In this document: positions 43,372-53,887 of the stretch, piece after piece | Layout of the letters: every line of letters begins with the position of its first letter | Position numbering within the stretch: the stretch's first letter is position 1 | Source of the DNA: Plenodomus lindquistii | Taxonomy: Eukaryota; Ascomycota; Dothideomycetes; Pleosporales; Leptosphaeriaceae | Assembly (NCBI GenBank): GCA_025504975.1 | Contig: JANUWI010000007.1 | Location: 1,364,001-1,428,000 of the forward strand | DNA: 64,000 bases | Direction of reading: 5' to 3' | Notes under the pieces: generated by a model | The model's input: only the letters and a program-made list of their open reading frames with translations | Databases searched by the model: none | What the model was told of the DNA's origin: nothing | Program-made: the position numbers and the translations under genes

Positions 43372-44666
43372 CTGTGTCTAAATACAGTTGTAAGCTCAGG
43401 CAGCCGAAGCTTGAACTATAGCTTGAGGCTAGCCAAGGCTGCGTTTTGCTGCAGGATTGTTTCGGTGTTGGAAACGCGACACGTTTGATCACGACTTGGC
43501 AGGAATCTAGACGCGAGGATACCGTGATCATCTTTAGTATTACCGCTTGAGAAAACCGTACTGGTCAGTGTAATGGCGGTACGGAGACGATAAGTATGTG
43601 GTTGAAACTTTTTTCTGATTCAGGTAAGATTGGTGTTGAGCAAATGTGTTGTGCCTTCATGTGTAAACGGCGAACGAATCACGAACTGGGGTGTTTGACG
43701 AATTGTAACAAGATGTAGACGCTATTCTCGACGGATCGCCAACACCGCGAATTGCGCATAAGAGACATTATATAGATTGCATCGGCAGAGACTACTCGAT
43801 GTCATTTTGCACTTGGGTTGAATTGCGTTTGTCTGCAACTTCCTCCACTCCCCGACGCTTCACAGCCAGGCCTCGTAATGATAACACACTTCTCCACTCG
43901 CCAACATCTTCAAGGGTGACAAGCCAATGGCTCATGTTTGGTGCTTATTGGTATAGCAACGGGAACATTCAGCGCATGGAGTGAGCTACTAGAGACTATT
44001 CACGGAAATGTCCAGAGCATATCGATCCCTGAGAGGCATGTGTAGCTGTGAGGGCTATCAGACCAACAGCAAGTACCAATGTCTGTCACCGGGACGGGCC
44101 GGGTTTTGCGGAGTGGAATCAAAGGTTAGACCGCGCAGCTGACCGGAAAGAAAAGAATGCCGACAACTGCTTGGATAGACGGTGATGATTGAGTCCATCT
44201 CTAAAGTCTGAAGAATGACAAAAGATGCTTTGCAGCTGATCAAGATAGCATAACTGTACTGCTCAACAGGTACGGGAACACCTTCAAGTGAGCACCCAAG
44301 AGCTCGTATTTGTGCTCGAAGAACTCCAGAACTAGTCAACGAATCCATGATGGCGATGCAGACGTGCAAGACCGGCGGCTTTCATATTTGGAAAGTGATG
44401 AACGGGTGCAGGGATGACAAGATAGCGGTGATGCGATGTATTCAAGCGTCTACCGAAGGAACTATTTTTGACTTTATGGATTATCTTGTAAAGGAGTGAG
44501 TGGGGGGAGCGAACGACTTTCTCGGATAGATCTTGAGAAGAAAGGAAAACAGGAAAGGGGGTGTCTTTATCCAACCGAATAGTAATAACATCATGATCTT
44601 CCAGCATCGTCGTATCGCATTAAGATCGTAAACCTGATCGTGAACCTGGTATAATTAGCACAGCTT
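43372..44666. other. Intergenic, tandem minus-strand genes
   Basis: 1.3 kb. A 91-residue ORF at 44332-44607 (-) has no recognisable features and is not called. Nothing else seen. Confidence 0.55.
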
Positions 44667-45869
44667 TTACTGTGCTTGCCTTACAAGCCAGCTTCGAAAA
44701 GCTTTGGCCTTACTCCCATTGCCAGTACTGGCCTTGGTGTCCAGGTGGCTAGCGGCGGCAAAAGCATCCATGACGCTGATGGCTGATGCCTCGTCCTCTT
44801 CGTTGAAAGGTATCAGGTCCAAGAATTGTCGTAGAACGATGGAGCCGAGCTTGGCATGAGCTTGTTCGACATAGTCGACGTTAACGGTGTCGGATGTGGT
44901 GCGCGCAACCAATCCCCATCCACTTGGCTCTAGAGATGCTTGTCTGGCCAGCAGACGCTCACTAGAAGCCAAGAGAAGGAAGGCCCGTACAACAGCTGCC
45001 TTTGTGGTGCTGTGCGTTGGTGTAACATCAAGGACTTCGAGGAAATCGTCAAGCGATGCTGTTCCGATGAACGTGTGGCGGTGCTTGTATTCTAGCTCGC
45101 GCTCTTTTTGTATGAGAGCGGTCGTAGTCGTGAGTTTGCGGGAGGAAGACGTGGGACGGGACGGAGGCACGTATTGGGGTGGCGGGCTGAGTTGCTTGGG
45201 CTCATCAATGGCAGTCAGGGCAGATTTGATGGGGAGTCCAAGGGAGATTCTGCGCTGGTGGCCAGTCGAGGGCCGCTGTGGCGTCTTGGCTGGGTCGGCT
45301 TGCAGCTGCAAGAGTCCGTCATTTGTCTTTGCTCTCGCTGGGAGTATTCTCGATAGTCTCTGTGCACTGCTGAGTGTAGAGGCGATGGACGGTGATGGTG
45401 GCAGTGATGATGGTGCTCGTTGATGGCGGATGCGACGGGTCTGGGGCAAAATGGAGTCTTCGCGGTCTCCGTGAAATGAGGGTGATTTCTCTAGACCAGT
45501 GGTATTAAAGTAGTCGTCGGAAGATTCGTCTTCCTTGATCTGGTCTAGCGAGTAGGATGGAGGTTCTTCAAACAAGGTGCTATCCGAGGCTGGGGAAAGG
45601 TGGTCGAGGGGACCGTCGGGCGTGGCGCGCTGGCGGCTGAACTTGAGGCTGTTTCCATCTGATGGCACCACCCAATGCTGAATGCCTGGCGGGCTCGCTA
45701 CATCTGGTTTGACTCGTCGTTCCCAAACAATCTCGGTGTCGCTCGAGGCCGTGGAGAAACGCCTCGTGGGGGAGCCTGGCGTCTGTTGCGTGTTGTACCC
45801 CGCATCTCTGAGTGCAGAAATAATGGCGCTGTCGCCTCGGTCGAGGTATAGCAGTCCCGTTCTCCACAT
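44667..45869 (-). CDS. Uncharacterised fungal protein with disordered N-terminus
   Basis: Single exon, 400 residues, ATG at 45869 (MWRTGLLYLDRGDSAIISALRDAG). About 60 to 245 is Ser/Pro/Arg-rich with several SPPP/RPS motifs and likely phosphorylation sites. From about 250 there is a folded, helical domain: ALIQKERELEYKHRHTFIG, SLDDFLEVLDVTPTHSTTKA, VVRAFLLLASSERLLAR and IVLRQFLDLIPFNEEDEASA. I do not recognise this domain. No signal peptide, membrane segment or metal site is visible. The frame has no stops over 1.2 kb with good codon use, so the gene is real; an extra short 3' exon cannot be excluded. Confidence 0.7.
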   Translation of the reverse strand: MWRTGLLYLDRGDSAIISALRDAGYNTQQTPGSPTRRFSTASSDTEIVWERRVKPDVASPPGIQHWVVPSDGNSLKFSRQRATPDGPLDHLSPASDSTLFEEPPSYSLDQIKEDESSDDYFNTTGLEKSPSFHGDREDSILPQTRRIRHQRAPSSLPPSPSIASTLSSAQRLSRILPARAKTNDGLLQLQADPAKTPQRPSTGHQRRISLGLPIKSALTAIDEPKQLSPPPQYVPPSRPTSSSRKLTTTTALIQKERELEYKHRHTFIGTASLDDFLEVLDVTPTHSTTKAAVVRAFLLLASSERLLARQASLEPSGWGLVARTTSDTVNVDYVEQAHAKLGSIVLRQFLDLIPFNEEDEASAISVMDAFAAASHLDTKASTGNGSKAKAFRSWLVRQAQ

Positions 45870-48229
45870 GATTGTTTGTTGCCGATGCGTGGTGTTGCCG
45901 CCGCGATGCCCGTGTCCTCACATGCGATGCGTTGACTTGTTTTGTTTGTCGGAGGCAGAGGCGCGGTGTGCCGATGACCGAGCTTTAGTACATACCTGTC
46001 AAAGCCTGCTGGATGAAGAGACTCGCGCTAGCCGCTTAGCGCCCGCTTCACCGCTACTTGCAACCCGCCCTCTGCCGCCGCAAAGGTCTGCTTCAGTGCT
46101 CTTCTAGGACTAAATCCGCGGGTACGCACACCATCCGCCAGCGCCAGGCTCTGCATGCCCGCCTCTGCTCGTTACCATGGCATTGCGCAATGCCCGGGGG
46201 ACGTCATCTTCGACATGGCAGCCCGCGAGCGAGCCTCGCACGCCGCACGCAAATTGCATTCATCACGCGGGGCCCGGCGTGGCGTCGACGTGTTGGGATG
46301 GGCGGGTGACCTCGGATAGATAGACGCCCACCCTGGTGCTATTTCGGGTACTCGATATCTCCTGAGGTGAAACACACCATCCGGCCGGCTCTGGGGACGT
46401 CATCGAGCCTCTGCAATAAGAGTCCCGTATTCGACCTAGCTCCCCGCTGTATCTGGCAAAGATGGAGAAATGATGCTAGAGCAGATCTTGGGTCTGGCTC
46501 GGCCACCGTTGTACACAGTATGTACATGCGATGGATGCTGCGATAGATCCGAGCAAAGTCCACCTGCAATCCCCCCCTTTACGATCCAACAGCTGGCAGC
46601 TACTGCGCAGTGTAGACAGTCACACGATCCGTTTTGATGCCAACGTGCGGTGTGAGCCAGCACATGCAGGCGGTGAGTCTTGCTCTAGGTCGTCTCGTCT
46701 TGTCCAAGGAAGCCGTGGAATGCACCAGAAGGCATTACACGGCCGCGCTCGATGCACTGGCAGAAATAACCGCCCGCCATGTGTCCCCAGTTTTGGCTGC
46801 TGGCCGTGCCGCATAGGCTATCTGGGGTTCAAAGGCTGAGCACACTCGGTACTGAGATCCACAGTGGGTGTAGGGTTGCGGCTCGTGATGGTAAAATTCA
46901 TCTTGAGGCGACAGCAACAAGCGGAGCAAGAGCTCGATGCCCGTCTCCCAGACCGACAGGAACGTTATACGCGACCATGAAAGTCGGCAGCGTGGACATG
47001 GACGTATGACAGCCGTCACCTGGCCTTCCAGGCGTTGACTCACGAGACAAGATGCTGTGTGATCTCCTCGATACATGTCTGGAGTCGTGTCACGCAGCTG
47101 GTGTTGGTCCAAGTGATGTGCGACCCTGGGAGCGAATCATGGTGGCAGGGTGGGGGTGTACTGTATGCTCATGAGCCCCTTCAGATTGAGCCCCGCAGTC
47201 GCACAGGAAAATTCAGCCTGCGTCCGCGGTCTGGTCCGTGGGAGTCAGAGGAAAGAGAGTATTGGAGTCGAGCTGTACTCCAGACCTGGCATGGCAAGAT
47301 TTGGGTGACGGCGGTCCGTGAGCACCTGTAACCGGTAGTCGCAAAAGGCTCGACGCTCTGCCCAAAGGGAGAGACAAGTCCACAATTCGCTGCGGGCGGT
47401 CGAATGGCGGTTTGACGCGTGCTCATGCAGCGAGCTTACCTGGAGCCGCCACGTGTGAGAGGCTGCACGTGTCGGCGCTAACGTGTAGCGACGTGTTTTT
47501 CGCGCGCGTGACGTGTTGTTTACCTGGACAACAACAGCCTGTGCAGTGTGCAGTGTGCAGTGTGCAGTGTGCAGTGTGCATGTGTGTGCAGAGTGTGTCT
47601 GCCTCGCCGCCAGCCACGGCCGACGGACGAATTCACAAGAACCCAGAACCCAGAACGCAGACCAAGAACCCAGGATCTAGCGCACAGCAGCAAGTGGACG
47701 TCGTTCGCGGGCAATTGAGTTTGGCCCAGGTGAACTCTGTCTTGACTGGGATTGTGCAGCCAGCAGCAAACCATGAGGGGGAGGTGCTGCACAACGGCCC
47801 GCAGCCGCCCAGCCAATCACCAGCCGGGCTTGGCGTAAACAAAGCTCCAAGAGGCCGCCGAATGAATTCTTCATGGCAGTGGCTTCGCTGGCCTCTGCGC
47901 TCCCGGCCCAGTGTGCTTACTGCGTACATGGCACTGCCGTGTGCTGCTACATACACAGTACACCTCCCAGAGCCAATTGCCCTCGCTCGAACAAGAGGGG
48001 CGTGAGGGGCCGCCGATCAACTTGCTACGGTCCTACCCCATGCAGCTCCGTGCTCCTCTCATCGCGACCCACCTCCGCTAATTCATGTCTCCCGCCGTCC
48101 TGGTCTTCTTCTCTCTGACCGCCCAACGCCGCTGCCCGCTGCCCGCTGTCCTCTGCTTCACCGGGCACCCTCTCTCTCGCACAGCGCCTGTAGCACCGCC
48201 AGACCTCGCCCACACGGGCACTCTCCACC
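45870..48229. promoter_or_regulatory. Long divergent intergenic region
   Basis: 2.36 kb between the unknown gene (-) and the charged-helix gene (+). Only short ORFs. A GTGCAGT heptamer repeat lies at 47541-47580. The last 150 bp are C/T-rich, a likely leader. Confidence 0.5.
47541..47580. repeat. Heptanucleotide tandem repeat (GTGCAGT)n
   Basis: Five perfect copies of GTGCAGT and a partial sixth. Confidence 0.92.
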
Positions 48230-50944
48230 ATGGACGGCCCTCCACCTCCACCGCCTCCGCATGGCGCCAATCCCAAGACCACAGGAGGCACCCATGCTCC
48301 TCCCCCGGCAAGCGGCGGCGGCGGCCTGCCGCCAGGCAACTACGACATCTTCATCATACCTCCCCACTCGGCCGGAGGTGGCTTCATCTACCTGCCCAGC
48401 ATGGGCGTCCAGCGAAACAGCTTCATGGCAGGCGTTGGCAGCACCATAGCCTCGATTGCCATCTGGAAGATTATCGAACCCCAGGTCAAGCAGTATTTCC
48501 TCCTCGTCAGCCAGGGCGTTCAGCTTGGCGGCAACGGCGTCATCTTGCTGGTTGTCCTCGTTGGTCTCATCGGATGGGCCTTCGGCCAAACAATGGGTGG
48601 TGGGCGCTCCAGCTCCAGCTCTGGTCGGAACGGCAATAACTTTGGGGGCGGATTCGGCAGCGGCCCCCAAGGAGCAGGTGGAGCAGGCACCAGCACCCCA
48701 GGCGGAGCCAACTATCAGCGCTCCGCTCCACCCCCACCGAATGGCGGTTTCCCTGGTGCTGGTTCACCTCCACCGCATGGCGGATGGGGCGGCTACCAGC
48801 AATACGGCGCTTCCTCACCGCCGCCTCAAGACGACGACTCCGCGTGGGATGACGAAGCCGAAGAGGCGGCCGAAGCGGAGAGGAAAAAAGCCGAGGAAGA
48901 AGAGAAGAAGGCCCAAGAACAAAAGCGAGCCGAGGAGAAGAAGAAACAAGAGGAAGAGGAAGAGCGCAAGCGTGTCGCGGAGGCGAAGCGGAAGCAAGAA
49001 GAAGAACTGCGCAAGAAGCACGAGGATGACCTGAAGAGGAAACACGAAGAGGAGCTTAGACATAAACACGAGGAGCAGCTCCGAAAGAAGGAAGAAGAGC
49101 TCAAAAGAAAGCATGAGGAAGAACTCAAAAGGAAAGAGGAAGAGCTTCGAAAAAGACAGGAGGAAGAGCTCAAGAAGAAAGAAGAGGAAATCCAGAGGAG
49201 ACAAGAAGAGGAGTTCAAGAGGAAGCAGGAAGAGGATGCAAGACGCTCCGAAGAAGAGAGGAAGCGACGCGAGGAAGCTGAGCGCAAACAACGTGAAGAA
49301 GCTGAGCGCAAACAACGTGAAGACGCTGAACGCCAAAAACGGGAGGAAGCTGAGCGCCGAGCCGAGGAGCAAAGACTGCAGGCGGAAGAGGAGCAGAGAC
49401 GAGCCGAGGAGTTGCGGATACAAGCAGAAGAGGACAAGAAGCGGAAGGAACTGGAGAAACGCAAGAGGGCCTGGGAAGAGCGCAAGCGTGCTGAAGACGC
49501 TCGCAAGAAGCAAGAAGAGGAGCAGAGACGAAAGGACGAGGAGGAACGCCAACGAGCCTTGGAAGAGCTCAAGCGTGCTGAGGAAGCCCGGAAGAAGAAA
49601 GAAGAGGAAGAAAAGGCGGCAGAAGAGGCAGCCAAACAGGCTCGCGCTCAAGCCGAGAAGGAGAAATGGGAGAAGATGCGGCAACGAGAACGTGAGCAGC
49701 GCGAACGCGAAGCCCGGGAACGTCTCGCCAAAGAGAAAGCTCGCAAGCAACAAGAACTCAAGGAGAAGGAAGAGGCTGAACGTGAAGCTCGGGAGGCGGA
49801 AGCACGCGCCAAGATCGAAAAGGAGATACGCGAGAAGCTCGAGGCAGAACAAAAAGCCAAAGCCGCCGAAGAAGCCGCAAGAAAAGCTGCAGAGGAGAAA
49901 ATTGCCGCTGAAGCTGCAGCAGCGAAAGCCAAAGCTGATGCGGAAGCTGCTGCTGCCAAGGCAAAGACAGATGCTGAGCGTGCTGAACGCCTCAAGGCTG
50001 CTCGCGAACGTGCTCAAAAGGATCGTGAAGCTCGTCTCAAAAGCGAGGCTGAGAGGATCAAGGCCGAGGCCGCCGCCGCTGCTGCTGCTGCCGCAGTCCC
50101 AGAGGTCACCACTCGAAGGTCCACTACATACGGTGGCATTGGTGGCGGAGAGCGACTCGATCCATATGCTGGCATGCGCCAGCCTTCTGTCGCACCTTCT
50201 GCTACTGCTTCTGTCACATCAACGCACTCATCCCCAATCAAAGCGACCGTACAACCCAAGAAGAACTACGAACGACCCTCTGCTAAGTCGTACTTGGGTA
50301 CCGATGATGCGAGTAGCTTCCGACCAAGTGAAGGTACCTCTCGACCCGGCCCAGCGCGATCATATGTCTCGTCACAGTACTCCGAATCTTCCTACGCACC
50401 GTCCCAGTCGACTGCTCGCACAACACCTCCAGTATCGCAGCGAGGTCCATACTCCACAACAGATCCTAACAAAATTGTCATCAAGGCAGTGTATCTTTTC
50501 AACGATCTCTTTCCTAAGCCAGTGGCGCAGCTTGTGTCCAATATCGGCAAGGTGACGGATGGGCTGATCCTCAAGATCCAGTCCGAAGGCTTGTTCATCG
50601 ATGATGATGTCCGCAGCATCCCGCAACGCGAGTGGGATGTCAAGGCCTGGACATTGAAAATGGTCGAGGTAAGCACGGCTCTAGCTCTTCAACTGCATCA
50701 AGACTAACAGGGTTACTAGACTGGTCAGCAACCCGCAAAACACCTCCATATACTGCGTGCCTCTGTTCGCGATCCCGACGGCAAGAAATACGTCTTCCTT
50801 ATCGATGAATCTGAGAGCTGGAAGCTGGCTATTGGCCTTCAACGCCTGCGCAAGGGTAGCCAAGTCCGGAGTCTGCAGAGCAGCCAAATGGCACCAAATG
50901 AGGTGGCCAGAGTGCTCAACGCCGTGCCACCGATTGCTGTATAA
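48230..50944 (+). CDS. Membrane-anchored protein with very long charged helix
   Basis: Exons 48230-50668 and 50720-50944; 887 residues. The 51-nt intron has GTAAGC, GACTAAC and TACTAG. Start in good context (CACCATGGAC). Residues 1-45 are Pro/Gly-rich; a conserved-looking segment IFIIPPHSAGGGFIYLPSMG precedes a hydrophobic helix (GGNGVILLVVLVGLIGWAFG, about 101-120). A Gly/Ser/Pro linker leads to about 410 residues (210-620) of almost uninterrupted Glu/Lys/Arg/Gln/Ala, a single alpha-helix (ER/K) or coiled coil. After a Ser-rich linker, a compact C-terminal domain begins IVIKAVYLFNDLFPKPVAQL and continues through ESWKLAIGLQRLRKGSQVRS. I do not recognise the domains; a tether or spacer role is inference from architecture. 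Confidence 0.8.
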
Positions 50945-51459
50945 GTCCAACGCGCAAGCTAGTTGGTATGTGGAAGGGGGAAAACTGCATAGATGTTGTT
51001 GTTGATGTACGATGCGGAAGACATTCCACCCAAAGACATTCTCGACATTCCTGGTGCGACACGATCTTTTTGAGCGAAGCATTCCTAGAAGCGAAAAAAT
51101 TGTCCAAACAAGATACCCTCGTTATTAGACAACACAGTAGCTTCATTGCGGCATCAGCGGCGGAGTTCAAAAATATTATCTCTTTAGTTTGGGTTGGAGT
51201 GGGTGGGCTGGTGTATGGGCTGGATGTATATACGGTGTTGGTGGCAGGCGGCGGATGGGGTATACCACAACTCATTATTCATACCATTCTTTCATGAGAT
51301 TGAAGCTACGTGAAGAACGCGTGTTTGACTCTGTAGCCACAGAGATGCTACTGACTGTGTTCAAAAGTCCATACGTGCAAGGATCAGCTTCCGCTACATC
51401 TGCAAGCAGTACACCGAGCCTCTGTTGCGGTAGCCTACACAGCACGCAACAGATAAATT
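50945..51459. other. Intergenic, convergent genes
   Basis: 3' flanks of the charged-helix gene and the secreted-protein gene. No feature recognised. Confidence 0.6.
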
Positions 51460-52357
51460 TCACTGATTCATACTAACCTTCATCTCCCATCCTTGACCTG
51501 CAACCTGAATCCCATTCTCCCCTCCCACACTCGTACTGCCATCACTCCCCTTGGTGATCCCCAGATTTCCCCCAGGATTCTGCGCGTTGCCCGTGCCATC
51601 GAGCGTAATACTTGCTTGTTCAGAGAAGCGTTCAGACTCCTCAGTGGCTGTCACGCCGTTGAACTTCTTAGCTTCAGTTTGGGACTCGGCTTTTGCGGCT
51701 TCACCTTCTGCACGGCCAGGCTGGTTTTCTGTGCCAGGACCGGCGGAGGCAGGTGCTTCGCTGGCTGCTGGAGGTACAGGTGAGGCTTCGCTTGCTGCTG
51801 GTGCAGGTGGAGGAGGTGGTGCTGGAAGCCCACATGCGGTAGGCTCAGCAACAGGAGTTTCAGGAGCGGCAGGCTTTTCTCCCTCGTCCACAGGGACTGG
51901 AGCAGCTGGAGGGGTATTTTCAACAGGAGCTGCCGCTTGACCCTTTGTTGGCGCTGTAGCATTACGTTCCCCGTGTCCAGCTTGTTGCTGTTGGCCTTCC
52001 CCGTTCTGCTTACCACCAAGCTGCAGTCCGTTGCCTGTGATGCCACCTCCTGGCCCACCTAAGGTCAGACCGCCGATCTTCAGACCGCCTCCACCATTTT
52101 CCTTCTGTTGACGTTGCTCTTCTTGGGCCTCGCGGCGTTGGATTGAGCTGAAGTCTGCATCGCGTCGGACAGGGTTGGTGCGATAGGAGCGGTAAGCCAG
52201 CGACTTCTGTTCACTGCGTGAGCAAGAAGCTCATGCTCAGGTCCTGAATATCCGAGCAAAGTGAACTTACCAAGTACAAACTATGACGTGGGACTGCGAA
52301 TGCCTGCACATTTGACAGGGTCAAGAGCACAGCTATCAGCTCTACGGAGAACTTCAT
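51460..52357 (-). CDS. Secreted Pro/Ala/Glu-rich protein with Kex2-like sites
   Basis: Exons 52271-52357 and 51460-52206; 277 residues. The 64-nt intron has GTAAGT and GAACAG ends. The N-terminus is a clear signal peptide (MKFSVELIAVLLTLSNVQA). The mature part has dibasic sites NPVRRDAD and IQRREAQ, a Gly-rich stretch (GGLTLGGPGGGITGNGLQL), then a low-complexity Pro/Ala/Glu region with one Cys, and a Gly/Ser end GSDGSTSVGGENGIQV. No enzyme motif. The last codons (VSMNQ) follow AAG|GTTAGT, which could be a splice donor, so the true 3' end may differ. Probably a secreted wall-associated or peptide-precursor protein; I do not recognise a family. Confidence 0.7.
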
Positions 52358-53887
52358 CTTGATATAGTGAGAAAATAATGATATGTGTAATTAATGAAAT
52401 AGTATAGTGACTGAATGGAATGTACTGTCCTGCAGTTTCATGAATCAAGATGAACAGACACGAGCAACAGTAAGCAGCAGCGTAGTGCCGATCTTTATGG
52501 GGTCCACACAGCCGTCCCAAGCATACAACCAGACTTGGTGACAGTTTGGCGACATGTGCTTGCCCAATCTGGCACTTGGCATGACGGCACTTGCATCATG
52601 CAACGCCCGCAGAACAAGTCAAAAACGCTCTGAAGACCCCGAGTGGTCGATTTAAAGTATCAAACGCCAATCCGGGGCCGGCTTGGTTGCTTTGAACGTG
52701 GTGGAGCTGTTTGTGTCGCAGATCGGTCGCAGAATCCGTTCCTGCGAATGTTATATCACGGTGTGGTTAAGAAGACAAGGCTAAAACCTGCTCGAAGAGA
52801 ACAATGCAGATTCTCAGTTCAGACTGGGTGTCTTTTTATGTGCCTTCATGCCCTAGCTCTGATGTGAAGCATGAGGGTCGGAGAGGTATGTGTGGCCGAT
52901 GCAGGCGTATGACACCCGAAGCCCAATGTGTTGGTGTATGAGAGGCGTGTGTGAATGATGCTTGTAGATCATTTAAATAGCAATAGATCGGTGGGAAGAG
53001 AAAGTTATTGCAATAACAAGCTCATCTTCCAATACTCAAGACCGTCGTCCTGTTGCGCCATTATAGGCACGATTGACGACCTTGTGTTGGGCAGCGTTCG
53101 GACTTTTCATGTCTAATTCTAAAGTCAGAGCAGTCACGAAACCGCTGAAGCTCACTATTCTGTACGATGAAGGAGATCTGGCATTTCAAAGATCGGTGAC
53201 AGGAAGCGGCTTCGACTTGTTTTCAAAGGATGACGGCGACGAGGGAAGAGCTCGAGGAGGTTAGGATAGGATCTTACACATACCAACCTTCTTTGGTGCT
53301 AGCGAAGTTGACCTCAGCAAGACTTGTAGTCATGACTGTTTTCCACTACTCCCGAAGCTCAGCCGCAGCTACTCCAACATAGCAAGTGTGTAAGTATAGT
53401 CTCTTTTCGCGAAAAATGTTTTCATACGCCGGGAATTCTCAGGAAACCGGGAGCACAGCCGTGCCGTGCGTGCTCTTGTTCTACCACAGCCGCAGCAAAA
53501 GGTGCCGTTCTCAAAAGGTGCATGCAAGTGCAAGCATCGTATGCGGACCTAGCTAGGATTTGTGCCTGCTACCACAATAGTCGTTGAGACTCGCAAAATA
53601 TCCACTGGCTAAAGTTTGTACGACGCTCAAAACGGAGTTGCATCCGCAGACAGCCGGGCCCTTTTGTCCAATAATTAGATTTTCCGCTGCTTCTCCGCCA
53701 AGGTCACACCGTGCATCGAAGTCTGCTTGTTGACCCCAGCAAATCCCCGCTTCCCCTCACCTCCAGAATCCTCAGTGTGTACCTAATGGTACGCTAGTGG
53801 CATAGCTGCAGCTTCGATGCTTACAACGTATATCTCAAGTACGCTCGCAACTCTTCAAAATGTTCTGCTCCACGGTAACTCGCAATC
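52358..53887. promoter_or_regulatory. Divergent intergenic region
   Basis: 1.5 kb between the secreted-protein gene and the alpha-galactosidase gene. Short ORFs only; no repeats or RNA genes recognised. Confidence 0.5.

Noticed and set aside
44332..44607. 91-residue minus-strand ORF in intergenic DNA
   Set aside because: No motif, no partner exon, no family resemblance.
48815..50017. 400-residue minus-strand ORF rich in Leu, Phe and Ser
   Set aside because: It is the antisense of the Glu/Lys codons of the charged-helix gene; membrane-like composition is an artefact.
49113..50555. 480-residue plus-strand ORF in another frame of the charged-helix gene
   Set aside because: Frame-shifted reading of GAG/AAG repeats with no family similarity.
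51275..51463. Possible third exon of the secreted protein after AAG|GTTAGT
   Set aside because: Candidate acceptors lead to short frames without supporting sequence; the simple stop at 51460 was kept and the doubt noted.
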